Origin: Lepas anatifera
Lineage: Eukaryota; Arthropoda; Thecostraca; Lepadidae
Direction of reading: 5' to 3'
Length of the DNA: 64,000 nt
NCBI GenBank assembly: GCA_034440635.1
Contig: JAOTON010000967.1
Span: forward strand, 630,501 to 694,500
This document shows, piece after piece, positions 11,900 to 24,829 of the stretch. The notes under the pieces are model-generated. The model did not search any database. It saw only the letters and a list, made by a program, of their open reading frames with translations, and had not been told where the DNA came from. The translations under genes were made by a program, and so were the position numbers. The stretch's first letter is position 1. Each line of letters begins with the position of its first letter.

Positions 11900-12279
11900 T
11901 AAAATCGCGTCGAAGGAATGTCACATATGCGCAGTAATCGGTTGACCTTCAATTCCACTTCACAGCGAGTCTACGATTGATCTAATCAAAGTTTCGGATT
12001 TTACTGACTATTACAATTATTATTTTGATGACGTCTTTAATTAGTAGAAAAGAAGATATATTTCTGTTTCTAGCGTATAAAAGTGAAGAAAAAATGTGGT
12101 TTCCTGATTTCTAGACCAATTTTGTTTCTTAACTATGCTTTCTGGAACTTCGACAAACTGGTCCATTCCCTTTAAGTTCAATACCGTAGCTATCATCTTC
12201 TGGCAACCAGGGGGCAGAGAATAAAAAGTTTCAAAACTTATATTTTATTTTTACCTATAAAATAAGTTTCAGTCTGAAA

Positions 12280-12461
12280 ATAATAATTGTTGCGGTTTAA
12301 CGACGCACCAACTGCCAGGGTCATACGGCGTCGCCAACTCTCACCCTGTTGGAAGGGATTTTGGGGATCAGATCGACTTATTCAGAGGCTCCGCCGGGAC
12401 TTGAACCCGGGACCGGTGGCTTAGAAGACGAGGGTGCTATCCACTAAGCCACCTCATCCCC
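12280..12461 (-). mobile_element. tRNA-derived SINE with 13-bp target duplication
   Basis: On the minus strand an A box (TGGCTTAGTGG) and a B box (GGTTCAAGTCC) lie in a tRNA-like head with a CTTCTAA anticodon-type loop. The body ends GTTGGTGCGTCG and the tail is A/T-rich. The insert is flanked by the direct repeat TTTCAGTCTGAAA (12,267-12,279 and 12,462-12,474), which occurs once at the same place in macro-repeat copies 2-4. The insertion is therefore younger than the macro-repeat amplification, or was lost from the other copies. Confidence 0.9.
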
Positions 12462-13504
12462 TTTCAGTCTGAAAGTTTTTATCTCTAAACATATAATAAG
12501 GGAGGCTATTCTCTTTTATTATCTGAAATGGAAACGAAATTTCATTAATTAGATCGGAACATATAAGGGTTTGAATGATGTTTTGGGAAATGCAGGCCTT
12601 CACGGAATGGTCCAAAAAGAATCCTCGAATTTCCGTTTCATTTTCTTTTTGTATTTGTGCAGAACTGTACAAACAGGCCTATAAGTGGATATTTGACTTA
12701 GAACCTGAACTCCCGTAGCTTCAGATATTTCGAGCCTATAGTCTAGACCATGAGTTTTATGCCAAATTTAGGATGCAAAGTTTAAAAGCTAATTTATAGC
12801 CTTAAATTTAAAACTTTTACTTTCCAACTTTTTGTGCGAACTACAAATTTCCTTGATGTAAAACTGTGCAAGTTTGAATACTCTAGGTAAACTAGCAAAA
12901 AATGGAAAAATAAAAGGTGAAAATCACATAATGCAAAATTCTAAGCAAAATTTTGGAAATTTTGAAAATTGACAACCGTGCTTATTCATTTGGAAGTGTC
13001 TTCTATCCACAAAAGTTTTAAGTCTCTGATACCAGCGCTCAGAACAGACAACAACAACAACAACAGACCTCGGCCTGCGGCCTCGGCAGGTGGCGCTCCG
13101 GCGCAGGAGAAGCCGGTGACAATGTACGTTAGCCAAACAGTTCGATTGACAGGCGAGTGTTTTCAGCAGTTTGATACTTATAACAACGCAATGTTTGAGT
13201 TTTAGGTTTTGTGTTCCCATTATGGCTCCATTCAATCCCCTGTCTAGGCCCATGTTTTCCTAAATTAGCATGTCTCTGCATACTGCACCGCGCTTGCCCT
13301 CTGTTCATGTCATCAAATAAGTTAACACACGCATAATGTTTGTTTTGTTAAGCAAAGACTGGGCATGACGAGAAGAAAGGAGATACAATATAAAATATGA
13401 TTGGTTTTCCGACGGTATTTCACCTATACCTGCAGATTTTCACCCAATTCAGCCTATTTGTTACCGAGTTATGCCCCAGCTCGAGACCTCAGCCCCACCA
13501 CCGA

Positions 13505-15140
13505 ACTGATGTCCTGGATCCACCTATGCTCGAGCTCCTTACCCCACCCCCTTACATATGTCCTGGATCTGCCTATGCTCGAACTCCGTAGCCCCACCTC
13601 TATACTGCCCTGGACCCGCCTATGCTTGAACTTCTTAGCCCCTACCCCTACTGATGTCCTGGATCCGCCTATGCTCGAGATCCCGAGCCCCACCCACGTA
13701 CTGATGTCCTGAATCCGCTTATGCTCGAACTCCTTAGCCCCACCTTCGTACAGATGTCCTGGATCCGCCTATGCTGGATCTCCTTAGCCCCATCCCCGTA
13801 CCGATATGCTGGATCCGCCTATGCTCAAACTCCTTAGCCTCTAACCCCGTACTGATATCCTGGCTCCGCTTATACTCGAGCTCCTTAGCCCCACCCCCGT
13901 ACTGATGTCCTGGATCCGCCTATGCTCGAACTCTTTAGCCCCTACCAATGAGCTGATGTCCTGGATCCGCTTATGCTTGAGCTCCTTAGCCCCACCTCTG
14001 TACTGATGTCCTTTATCCGCCTATACTCGAACCCCTTAGCCCCACCCCCGTACTGATGCCCTGGATCCGCCTCTGCTCGAGCTCCTTAGCCCCACACCCA
14101 TACTGATGTCCTGGATCCGCCTATGCTCGAACTCTTTAGCCCCTACCAATGAGCTGATGTCCTGGATCCGCTTATGCTTGAGCTCCTTAGCCCCACCTCT
14201 GTACTGATGTCCTTTATCCGCCTATACTCGAACCCCTTAGCCCCACCTCCGTACTGATGTCCTGGATCCGCCTATGCTCGAACCCCTTAGCCCCTACCTC
14301 CCTACTGATGTCCTGGATCCGGCTATGCTCGAGCTATTTACCCCACCTTCTTACTGATGTCCTGGATCCGCCTATGCTCGAACTCCGTAGCCCCTACCCC
14401 CCCCTTCCACTGATGTCCTGGATCCGCCTATGCTCGAGCTCCTTACCCCACCCCCTTACTGATGTCCTGGATCCGCCTATGCTCGAACTCTTTAGCCCCT
14501 ACCCACGTGCTGATATCCTGGATCCGCTTATGCTCAAGCTCCTTAACCTCACCCCCGTACTGATGTCCTTGATCGGCCTATACTCAAGCCCTTTAGCCCC
14601 ACCGCCGTACTGATGTCCTAGATCCGCCTCTGCTCGAGCTCCTTAGCCCCACACCCATACTGATGTCCTGGATCAGTCTATGCTCGAGCTCCTTATCTCC
14701 ACCCCCGTACAGATGTCCTAGATCCGCCTATGCTCGATCTCCTTAGCCCCATCCCCGTACTAATATCCTGGATCCGCTTATGCTCGAACTCCGTAGCCCC
14801 TACCCCTCTACTGATGTCCTGGATCCGCCTATGCTCGAACTCCGTAGCCCCTACCCCCCTACTGATGTCCTGGATCCGCCTATGCTGGAACTTCCGAGTC
14901 TCACCCCGTACTGATGTCCTGAATCCGCTAATGCTCAGCTGCTTAGCCTCATCCCCGTACTAATGCCCTGGATCCGCCTATGCTCTAACTCCCTAGCCTG
15001 ACCCTCGTACCGATGTCCTGGATCCGCCTATGCTCTAACTCCCTAGCCGCACCCTCGTACTGATGTCCTGGGTCCGCCTATGCTCGAACTCTTTAGCCCC
15101 TACCCCCATGCTGATGTCCTGGATCCGCTTATGCTCGAGC
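13505..15140. repeat. 50-bp minisatellite array 1
   Basis: About 32 degenerate units of roughly 50 bp, each with GATGTCCTGGATCCGCCTATG, then CTCGA(A/G)CTCCTTAGCCCC, then a C-rich stretch and CGTACT. Variants such as TCCTTTATCCGCC recur at intervals, which hints at multi-unit duplications. The CCTGGATCCGCCTATG core equals the terminus of the TIR element directly downstream. Confidence 0.9.
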
Positions 15141-15191
15141 TCCATACCCCCACACCCGTAACGACCCCACCTCCGTGCCCCCCCGAAACGA

Positions 15192-15599
15192 CATAGGCGG
15201 ATCCAAGGGGGAAAGGGGACAGGTGCCCCCCATAGAATCTTAGCGCCCCCTGAAATTGTCCCGGAAACCCCTGGAAAGTTCGATGGCACACCCTGAAATG
15301 TCGTTTTCCCCGAGATGCAGGTATCGGGGTCTACTGATAGGTTTTAGCGCCTACTTGATAGGTTTTTCCGGCCAAAAGTGGCGTCCCTGGTGTACCAGGA
15401 AGTTTTCCCTTCCACCTCGCCCCCGATAGGCAATCCTGGATCCGCGTATGGGAAGCGACATTTCAGGGAGCGTCATCCACCTTGAGAGGCGTGTCTTTAC
15501 AATTTCAGAGGGCGCCGATGGTCGATTGGTTGTTGGGGGAGGGGATGGGGGAGAAGGGTGGGGGGCACCTAGCCTACTTATTCCCTGGATCCACCTATG
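15192..15599. mobile_element. TIR element ending in CATAGGCGGATCC, copy 1
   Basis: Ends are CATAGGCGGATCCAAGGGG on the left and CCCTGGATCCACCTATG on the right, inverted relative to each other, 408 bp apart. The interior carries GCGACATTTCAGGG and AGGGGGCGC words that also appear near 32,520 and 35,490. The TIR style resembles hAT-type non-autonomous elements, but no clear 8-bp duplication is visible. Confidence 0.6.
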
Positions 15600-17212
15600 G
15601 TCCAAAAACAGAAACATAATACTCTTATTGTAAACTCAGACTTTTACGGTACTCTAATTACTTGTGATGCATTATGGGTAGTGTTGGGTACTTTTTTACC
15701 AGACCATAAATAAACAGAAACGGCCGCGCCGATCGCCGGCGTTGCCGCAACGTGGACGCAGGGGTGACGCGTGGTGATTTGCTACAACGATGCGTGGAGA
15801 AACGGCATGTTAGTAAAGGTAACTTGGTGTTTCATTGATATATATGCAGATGGAATGTCGACATATGTCTCTTACCTAGCTGCATGCAAAATTTCATTTC
15901 CCTCTAATGACTCTAACCACCCTAAACCCCGGTGTGAAGCAAAAATGAACTGATAAAATTACCACTTTGAAATGCATTTTACGGCTTATAGCGCGGAAAC
16001 CGTAAGAGATAAGTGGGGGTATGAGTGAGAAAAATGACGGCAACGAAGTTTTCTATCCAGCCGTGTTAAGTTCAATACCGTAGCTATCATGGTCTGGAAA
16101 CCAGGGGGCTGAGAATAAAAATTTTAAAAACTTATATTTTATTTTTGCATATAAAATAAAAAGTTTCAGTCTGAAAGTTTTTATCTCTAAATATATAATA
16201 AAGGAGACTATTCTCGCTTATTATCTGAAATGGGAACTAATTTTTATCAATTAGATCGGAAGATATAAGGGTTTGAATGATATTTTGGGAAATGCAGACC
16301 TTCACGGAATGGGCCAAAAAGGACCCTTAAATTTCCGTTTTTGTTTTGTTTCTGTGTTTGTGCAGTACTGCACAAACCGGCCTTTAAGTTGATATTTGAC
16401 TCAGAACCTGAACTGCTGTAGCTTCAGATATTTCGAGCCTGTAGTTTAGACCATGAGTTTTATGCCAAATTTAGGGTGCAAAGTTTAAAAGCTAATTTAG
16501 AGCCCTAAATTGTAAGCTTTTTCTTTTAAACTTTTTGTGTAAACTACAAATTTCCCTGAAGTAAAAGGGTGCAGGTTTCAAGAGTCTAGATGAATTAGCA
16601 AAAAATAGAAAAATAAAAGTTAAAAATCACATTATGCAAAATTCTGGGCAAAATTTTTAAATTTTGAAAATTGACAACCGTGGTGCTTATTCATTTGGAA
16701 GTGCCTTCTATCCACAAAAGTCTTAGGTCTCTGATACCAGCGCTCAGAACAGACAACAACAACAACAGACAACCTCGGCCTGCGGCCTCGGCAGGTGCCG
16801 CTCTGGCGCAGGAGAAGCCGGTGACAATGTACGTTAGCCAAACAGTTCGATTGACAGGCGAGTTTTTTCAGCAGTTTGATACTTATAACAAAGCAATGTT
16901 GGAGTTTTAGGTTTTGTGTTCTCATTATGGCTCCATTCAATCCCCTGTCTAGGCCCATGTTTTCCTAAATTAGCATGTCTCTGCATACTGCACCACGCTT
17001 GCCCTCTGTTCATGTCATCAAATAAATAAACACACGCATAATGTTTGTTTTGTTAAGCAAAGACCGGGCATGACGAGAAGAAAGGAGATACAATATAAAA
17101 TATGATGGGATTTCCGACGGTATTTCACCTATACCTGCAGATTTTCACCCAGTTCAGCCAATTTGTTACCGAGTTATGCCCCAGCTCGAGACCTCAGCCC
17201 CACCACCGAACT

Positions 17213-18196
17213 GATGTCCTGGATCCGCCTATGCTCGAGCTCCTTACCCCACCCCCTTACATATGTCCTGGATCTGCCTATGCTCGAACTCCGTAGCCCC
17301 ACCTCTATACTGCCCTGGATCCGCCTATGCTTGAACTCCTTAGCCCCTACCCCTACTGATGTCCTGGATCCGCCTATGCTCGAGCTCCCGAGCCCCACCC
17401 ACGTACTGATGTCCTAAATCCGCTTATGCTCGAGCTCCTTAGCCCCACCCCCGTACTGATGTCCTGGATCCGCTTATATTTTAACTCTTTAGCCCCTACC
17501 TGTTTTAACTCTTTAGCCCCTTGATGTCCTGGATCCGCTTATGCTCGAGCTCCTTAGCCCCACTCCCGTACTGATGTCTTTGATCCGCCTATACTCGAGC
17601 CCCTTAGCCCCAGCCCCGTACTGAAGTCCTGGATCCGCCTCTGCTCGAGCTCCTTAGCCCGACACCCATACTGATGTCCTGGATCCGCCTATGCTCGAGC
17701 TCCTTAGCCCCACCTCCGTACAGATGTCCTGGATCCGCGTATGCTGGATCTCCTTAGCCCCATCCCCGTACCGATATGCTGGATCCGCCTATGCTCAAAC
17801 TCCTTAGCCTCTAACCCCGTACTGATATCCTGGCTCCGCTTATGCTCGAGCTCCTTAGCCCCACTCCCGTACTGATGTCTTTGATCCGCCTATACTCGAG
17901 CCCCTTAGCCCCAGCCCCGTACTGAAGTCCTGGATCCGCCTATGCTCCAGCTCTTTAGCCCCACCCCGTACAGATGTCGTGGATCCACCTATGCTCGATC
18001 TCCTTAGCCCCACCCCCGTACTGATGTCCTGGATCCGCCTTTACTCGAGCTCCGGAACCACACCCCTGCACTGATGTCCTGATCCGCCTATGCTCGAGCT
18101 CACTAGCCCCACCCCGGTACTGATGTCTTGGATCCGCCTATGCTCGAGCTCCTTAGCCCCACCCCCATACTAATGGCCTGGATCCGCCACTGCTTA
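17213..18196. repeat. 50-bp minisatellite array 2
   Basis: Same unit as array 1, about 20 repeats, in macro-repeat copy 2. It contains an internal irregularity near 17,481-17,520, where TTTTAACTCTTTAGCCCC is duplicated; array 3 shows a similar irregularity, so arrays 2 and 3 share a more recent ancestor than either does with array 1. Confidence 0.9.
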
Positions 18197-18880
18197 TTAA
18201 GTTTATTTAAGCATGGAGTGCAAGGAGTCACGTGTTTTTTATCACCACAAAGAGGTTTATTCGGCTGGGAAAGAAATGGTGTGCAACGGTGGATCCTTTG
18301 GCCAGTGCTACCTATGGTTAGAGGATGCATTAACTAGTGGGTAGATAGATAGACAGATGATAAACTTTTATTGGACGGAAACAATATGACAGTTATAACA
18401 AATAGATTGACGCAAAAGCCCGAAGGCTTAAGTGGTGGGGCCTCTCTTATCTCTCTTATAAAACACATCTTTTTTACCGGACCTATCACACACATACACA
18501 GTAAGATTTGGACACACATAAAGAAACAAAACACAACAAACCAAACAAGCAAACCAGTTCCTGACCACCATTTTGTTTTTTATTCGTCGCAAGTCGCCGC
18601 AGCGCGCAGGCCCCTACCGCACGGCCGCCACCCGGCCGTCCGACTGATATGAATATCTAATAGACAACGCGCCCGCCGCACGAGTAGAGGAGCCGAAACG
18701 AGACAGACTACCCTGCCACCACCGGGCATTCGCGCTGGTCTATAGCATGCGTAGATAGCTATGGTATCTGTCTCGCATAGCAGCTACAAGTGCGCCGCCC
18801 GCAGCGACGCTACGGCCGAACGGCGGGGTGAGGTTTCGAGCGGAAAACATACTAGCATTGTGTATTACATTTAATTAAAG
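18197..18880. other. Copy-2-specific segment of the macro-repeat
   Basis: In macro-repeat copy 2 this stretch replaces the TIR element and adjoining GC-rich sequence present in copies 1 and 3. It has an AT-rich first half and a GC-rich second half (18,590-18,840). It may be an insertion with deletion or a gene-conversion tract. No coding gene is recognised. Confidence 0.5.
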
Positions 18881-20262
18881 GTACACTGTTGTTGCTATGA
18901 TATGCAGCCTGCTGCGATGGCAAGATATGTCTTTGAACTAGCTTTTTGCCGAATTTTATCCACTTCCATCTATATTAACCATTCAAAATCCTGGTGTGAA
19001 GCAAAAATGAACCGATAAAATTACCACTTCGAAATGTATTTTACGGCTGTTAGCGCGGAAGCCGTAAGAGATAAGTGGAGGGTATGAGTGAGAAAAATGA
19101 CGGCAACGAAGTTTTCTATCCAGCCGTGTTAAGTTCAACACCGTAGTTATCATGGTCTGGAAACCAGGGGGCTGAGAATAAGAATTTTAAAAACTTATAT
19201 TTTATTTTTGCCTCTAAAATAAAAAGTTTCAGTCTGAAAGTTTTTATCTCTAAATATATAATAAAGGAGGCTATTCTCTTTTATTATCCGAAATGGGAAC
19301 TAATTTTTATCAAGTAGATCGGAAGATATAAGGGTTTGACTGATATTTTGGGAAATTCAGACCTTCGCAGAATGGGCCAAAAAGGACCCTTAAATTTCCG
19401 TTTTTGTTTTGTTTCTGTGTTGTGCAGTACTGCACAAACCGGCCTTTAAATTGGTATTTGGCTCAGAACCTGAACTAGTGTAGCTTCAGATATTTCGAGC
19501 CTGTAGTTTAGACTATGAGTTTTATGCCAAATTTAGGGTGCAAAGTTTAAAAGCTAATTTGGAGCCTTAAATTTATAACTTTTTCTTTCAAACTTTTTGT
19601 GTGAACTACAAATTTCCCTGATGTAAAAGGGTGCAAGTTTGAAGACTGTAGATGAATTAGCAAAAATAGAAAAATAAAAGTTAAAAATCACATAATGCAA
19701 AATTCTGGGCAAAATTTTGAAAATTTTGAAAATTGACAACCGTGGTGCTTATTCTTTTGGAAGTGCCTTCTATCCACAAAAGTTTTAGGTCTCTGATACC
19801 AGCGCTCAGAACAGACAACAACAACAACCTCGGCCTGCGGCCTCGGCAGGTGCCGCTCTGGCGCAGGAGAAGCCGGTGACAATGTACGTTAGCCAAAGAG
19901 TTCGATTGAGTTTTTTTCAGCAGTTTGATACTTATAACAACGCAATGTTGGAGTTTTAGGTTTTGTGTTCTCATTATGGCTCCATTCAATCCCCTGTCTA
20001 GGCCCATGTTTTCCTAAATTAGCATGTCTCTGCATACTGCACCACGCTTGCCCTCTGTTCATATCATCAAATAAGTAAACACACGCATAATGTTTGTTTT
20101 GTTAAGCAAAGACTGGGCATGACGAGAAGAAAGGAGATACAATATTAAATATGATGGGTTTTCCGACGGTATTTCACCCATACCTGCAGATTTTCACCAA
20201 ATTCAGCCTATTTGTTACCGAGTTATGCCCCAGCTCGAGACCTCAGCCCCACCACCAAACTG

Positions 20263-22050
20263 ATGTCCTGGATCCGCCTATGCTCGAGCTCCTTACCCGA
20301 ACCCCTTACATATGTCCTGGATCTGCCTATGCTCGATTTCCGTAGCCCCACCTCTATACTGCCCTGGACCCGCTTATGCTTGAACTCCTTAGCCCCTACC
20401 CCTAATGATGTCCTGGATCAGCCTATGCTCGAGCTCCCGAGCCCCACCCACGTACTGATGTCCTGAATCCGCTTATGCTCGAGCTCCTTAGCCCCACTCC
20501 CGTACTGATGTCCAGGATCCGCTTATGTTTTAACTCTTTAACCCCTACCTGTTTTAACTCTTTAGCCTCTTGATGTCCTGGATCCGCTTATGCTCGAGCT
20601 CCTTAGCCCCACTCCCGTACTGATGTCTTTGATCCGCCTATACTCGAGCCCCTTAGCCCCAGCCCCGTACTGAAGTCCTGGATCCGCCTCTGCTCGAGCT
20701 CCTTAGCCCGACACCCATACTGATGTCCTGGATCCGCCTATGCTCGAGCTCCTTAGCCCCATCTCCGTACAGATGTCCTGGATCCGCGTATGCTGGATCT
20801 CCTAGCCCCATCCCCGTACCGATATGCTGGATACGCCTATGCTCAAACTCCTTAGCCTCTAACCCCGTACTGATATCCTGGCTCCGCTTATGCTCGAGCT
20901 CCTTAGCCCCACCCCCGAACTGATGTCCTGGATCTGCCTATGCTCGAACTCCGTAGCCCCACCTCCGTACTGCCCTGGATTCGCCTATGCTCGAACTCTT
21001 TAGCCCCTACCACCCTACTAATGTCCTGGATCCGCCTATGCTGGAACGCCCGAGCCCCACCACCGTACTGATGTCCTGGATCCGCCTATGCTCGAGCTCC
21101 TTAGCCCCATCCCCGTACTGAGGCCTGGATCCGCCTTTGCTGGAGCTCCTTAGCCCCACCCCCGTACTGATGCCCTGGATCCGCCTATGCTCGAACTTCT
21201 TAGCCCCACCTCCGTACTGATGTCCTGGATCCGCCTATGCTCGAACTCCTTAGCCCCTACCCCCTACTGATGTCCTGGATCCGCCTATGCTCGAGCTCCT
21301 TACCCCACCTTCTTACTGATGTTTTGGATCCGCCTATGCTCGAACTCCGTAGCCCCTACCCCCCACTGATGTCCTGGATCCGCCTATGCTCGAGCTCCTT
21401 ACCCCACCCCCTTACTGATGTCCTGGATCCGCCTACGCTCGAACTCCGTAGCCCCACCTCTGTACTGCCCTGGATCCGCCTATGCTCGAACTACTTAGCC
21501 CCCACCCCCTACTGATGTCCTGGATCCGACTATGCTCGAGCTCCCGAGCCCCACCCCCGTACTGATCAGCTGAATCCGCTTATGCTCGAGCTTCTTAGCC
21601 CCACCCCCGTACTGATGTCCTGGATCCGCCTATGCTCGAATTCTTTATCTCCACCCCCGTACAGATGTCCTAGATCCGCCTATGCTCGATCTCCTTAGCC
21701 CCATCCCCGTACTAATATCCTGGATCCGCCTATGCTCGAACTCCGTAGCCCCTACCCCCCTACTGATGTCCTGGATCCGCTTATGCTGGAACTCCCGAGT
21801 CTCACCCCGTACTGATGTCCTGAATACGCTAATGCTCAGCTGCTTAGCCCCATCCCCGTACTAATGTCCTGGATCCGCCTATGCTCTAACTCCCTAGCCC
21901 GACCCTCGTACCGATGTCCTGGATCCACCTATGCTCTAACTCCCTAGCCCCACCCTCGTACTGATGTCCTGGCTCCGCCTATGCTCGAACTCTTTAGTCC
22001 CTACCCCCATGCTGATGCCCTGGATCCGCTTATGCTCGAGCTCCTTACCC
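20263..22050. repeat. 50-bp minisatellite array 3
   Basis: About 36 units of the same repeat in macro-repeat copy 3, with the same order of variant units at its ends as arrays 1 and 2. It therefore expanded or contracted internally after the larger units duplicated. Confidence 0.9.
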
Positions 22051-22093
22051 CCACACCCGTAACGACCCCACCTGCGTGCCCCCCCCGAAACGA

Positions 22094-22513
22094 CATAGGC
22101 GGATCCAAGGGGGAAAGGGGACAGGTGCCCCCCATAGAATGTTAGCGCCCCCTGAAATTGTCCCGGAAACCCCTGGAAAGTTCGATGGCACCACCTGAAA
22201 TGTCGTTTTCCCCGAGATGCAGGTATCGGGGTCTACTGATAGGTTTTAGCGCCTACTTGATAGGTTTTCCCGGCCAAAAGTGGCGTCCCTGGTGTAGATA
22301 GCGCCCACCAGGAAGTTTCCCCTTCCACCTCGCCCCCGATAGGCAATCCTGGATCCGCGTATGGGAAGCGACATTTCAGGGAGCGTCATCGACCTTGAGA
22401 GGCGTGTCTTTACAATTTCAGAGGGCGCCGATGGTCGATTGGGGGTTGGGGGAGGGGATGGGGGGAGAAGGGTGGGGGGCACCTAGCCTACTTATTCCCT
22501 GGATCCACCCATG
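22094..22513. mobile_element. TIR element ending in CATAGGCGGATCC, copy 2
   Basis: This is the counterpart of the element at 15,192-15,599 in macro-repeat copy 3. It is nearly identical, with a 12-bp insertion (about 22,297) relative to copy 1. It was carried along by the larger duplication rather than inserted independently. Confidence 0.6.
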
Positions 22514-23687
22514 GTCCAAAAACAGAAACATAATACTCTTATTGTAAACTCGGACTTTTACGGTACTCTAATTACTTGTGATGCATTATGGGTAGTATTG
22601 GGTACTTTTTTACCAGACCATAAATAAACAGAAACGGCCGCGCCGATCGCCGGCGTTGCCGCGGCGTGGACGCAGGTGTGACGCGTGGTGATTTGCTACA
22701 AAGATGCGTGGAGAAACGGCATGTTTGTAAAGGTAACTTGGTGTTACATTGATATCTTTGCAGATGGAATGTCGATATATGTCTCTTACCTAGCTGCATG
22801 CAAAATTTCATTTCCCTCCAATGACTCTAACCACCCTAAACCCCGGTGTGAAGCAAAAATGAACTGATAAAATTACCACTTCGAAATATATTTTACGGCT
22901 CATAGCGCGGAAGCCGTAAGAGATAAGTGGGGTGTATGAGTGAGAAAAATGACGGCAACGAAGTTTTCTATCCAGCCGTGTTAAGTTCAATACCGTAGCT
23001 ATCATGGTCTGGAAACCAGGGGGCTGTGAATAAAAATTTTAAAAACTTATATTTTATTTTTGCCTATAAAATAAAAAGTGTCAGTCTGAAAGTTTTTATC
23101 TCTAAATATATAATAAAGGAGGCCATTCTCTTTTATTATCTGAAATGGAAACTTATTTTTATCAATTAGATCGGAAGATATAAGGGTTTAAATGATATTT
23201 TGGGAAATGCAGACCTTCACGTAATGGGCCAAAAAGGACCCTTAAATTTCCGTTTTTGTTTTGTTTTTGTGTTTGTGCAGTACTGCACAAACCGGCGTTT
23301 AAGTTGATATTTGACTCAGAACCTGAACTGCTGTAGCTTCAGATATTTCGAGCCTGTAGTTTAGACCATGAGTTTTATGCCAAATTTAGGGTGCAAAGTT
23401 TAAAAGCTAATTTAGAGCCCTAAATTTAAAGCTTTTTCTTTCCAACTTTTTGTGTGAACTACAAATTTGTCTGATGTAAAAGGGTGCAAGTTTGAAGACT
23501 GTAGATGAATTAGCAAAAAATAGAAAAATAAAAGTTAAAAATCACATAATGCAAAATTCTGGGCAAAATTTTGAAAATTTTGAAAATTGACAACCGTGGT
23601 GCTTAGTCCTTTGGAAGTGCCTTCTATCCACAAAAGTTTTAGGTCTCTGATACCAGCGCTCAGAACAGACAACAACAACAACAGACA

Positions 23688-24217
23688 ACGACGAGACCGG
23701 AAAAACTGTCAGAATAGAAGCCGTTTCTTACTTCGTTCGTCACCGGCTTCTGACGACGACGAGACCGGAAAAACTGTCAGAATAGAAGCCGTTTCTTACT
23801 TCGTTCGTCACCGGCTTCTGACAGACGATGAGACCGGAAAAACTGTCAGAATAGAAGCCGTTTCTTACTTCGTTCGTCACCGGCTTCTGACAACAACAGA
23901 CAACGACGAGACCGGAAAAACTGTAAGAATAGAAGCCGTTTCTTACTTCGTTCGTCACCGGCTTCTGACTACGGACAACAGAGAACGAAAAACTGTCAGT
24001 ATAGAAGCCGTTTCTCACTTCGTTCGTCACCGGCTTCTGACAGACCACGACGAGACCCGTCTGAGCGGCCAGAATAGAGCCGCTTGAGAAATCTCAATGC
24101 GCTTCGCTCCATGGATTTCGTCATGCGGCTCTGACAGACAACAACAACGACGACGAGACCGGAAAAACTGTCAGAATAGAAGCCGTTTCTTACTTCGTTC
24201 GTCACCGGCTTCTGATT
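23688..24217. repeat. Array of seven hairpin-forming units
   Basis: Units of about 65-95 bp contain GACGAGACCGG, then CAGAATAGAAGCCG, a 20-base spacer and CGGCTTCTGAC, so AGAAGCCG pairs with CGGCTTCT. Six units carry this stem. The sixth unit (24,050-24,140) instead has AGAGCCGC paired with GCGGCTCT and a longer inner stem (GAAATC/GATTTC). Linkers are ACAAC-rich and vary in length. The array starts at the point where the other macro-repeat copies have a GC-rich segment containing AGAAGCCGGTGAC, the complement of the array's stem arm. Open frames through it shift with linker length and are not considered coding. Confidence 0.85.
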
Positions 24218-24829
24218 CAGTTTTTCGGCCATTACATCTGAACAAATAAAGATAGAGCAAAACGACTTAAACCATATAAATTCTCTCAGCAAGCTGAATC
24301 GGATGATATATAATTTGACCTTGCTAGGTCAAATGAAGTATTTGACCTGACCTGAGGTCAGGCGAGGGTCAAATTATATAAAATGCATATCATTAGAACT
24401 GCAAAGCCCAGGCAAGTCTAATGCAGCTAAAATAAATGCTCTATCACCATCCCTTACTGAGTTATGCCGTAAAAACCATTTTTCCCATCTTTTTCCAATG
24501 GAGAGGTCATGCCTCGTACCTGACCTTAGGTCATCGATATAAAAAATACCGTAACATATTTTAGAGAACTCGGTGGGGCCATTATGTGATATGAGTTTCA
24601 ATCGGATAAGTTCACCCTGCTCCGACTTATGCTATCTTAAACTTTTTTTGAGGTCGGGTCACTTGACCTGTACTGGTGACCTGACCTGAGATAACCTTAA
24701 AACTTTCACAGAAGTTGTAAAAATGATGAGGGAAAAGGTATGCCAAGTACGGCGGCGCTACGCGCCGCCGTTTTGATGCTATCTCCGAAGGGGGGACGGA
24801 TACCCACCCCCCGTCAATGCGCGTGTTAA
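24218..24829 (+). mobile_element. TTAA MITE, CACGCGCATTGACGG family, copy 3 (left-truncated)
   Basis: The right end (CCCCGTCAATGCGCGTG plus TTAA at 24,826-24,829), the GC-rich hairpin and the AGGTCA cluster are present. The left roughly 230 bp are missing and the hairpin array abuts directly, so truncation or recombination occurred at that junction. Confidence 0.85.

Larger units (their letters stand above)
12174..23690. repeat. Macro-repeat: four tandem copies, 3.1-3.9 kb each
   Basis: The start AAGTTCAATACCGTAGCTATC or a close variant recurs at 12,174, 16,068, 19,131 and 22,983, giving periods of 3,894, 3,063 and 3,852 bp; the fourth copy is cut at about 23,690. Each full unit has, in order: an AT-rich segment, a GACAACAACAAC segment followed by GC-rich sequence, a spacer, a 50-bp minisatellite array, a GC-rich segment, and an end reading GAAGTTTTCTATCCAGCC. 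No long credible coding frame is conserved. A tandem segmental duplication or the unit of a satellite-like array fits best. Confidence 0.85.

Noticed and set aside
13401..15289. Several 60-118 residue frames rich in MSWIRLCSS
   Set aside because: They are translations of the 50-bp minisatellite. 50 is not divisible by three, so the frames persist only by indels between units.
23587..24087. 166-residue plus frame through the hairpin array
   Set aside because: The frame consists of the array units; linkers vary in length, and other units shift frame. The base-paired structure explains the repetition better than coding.
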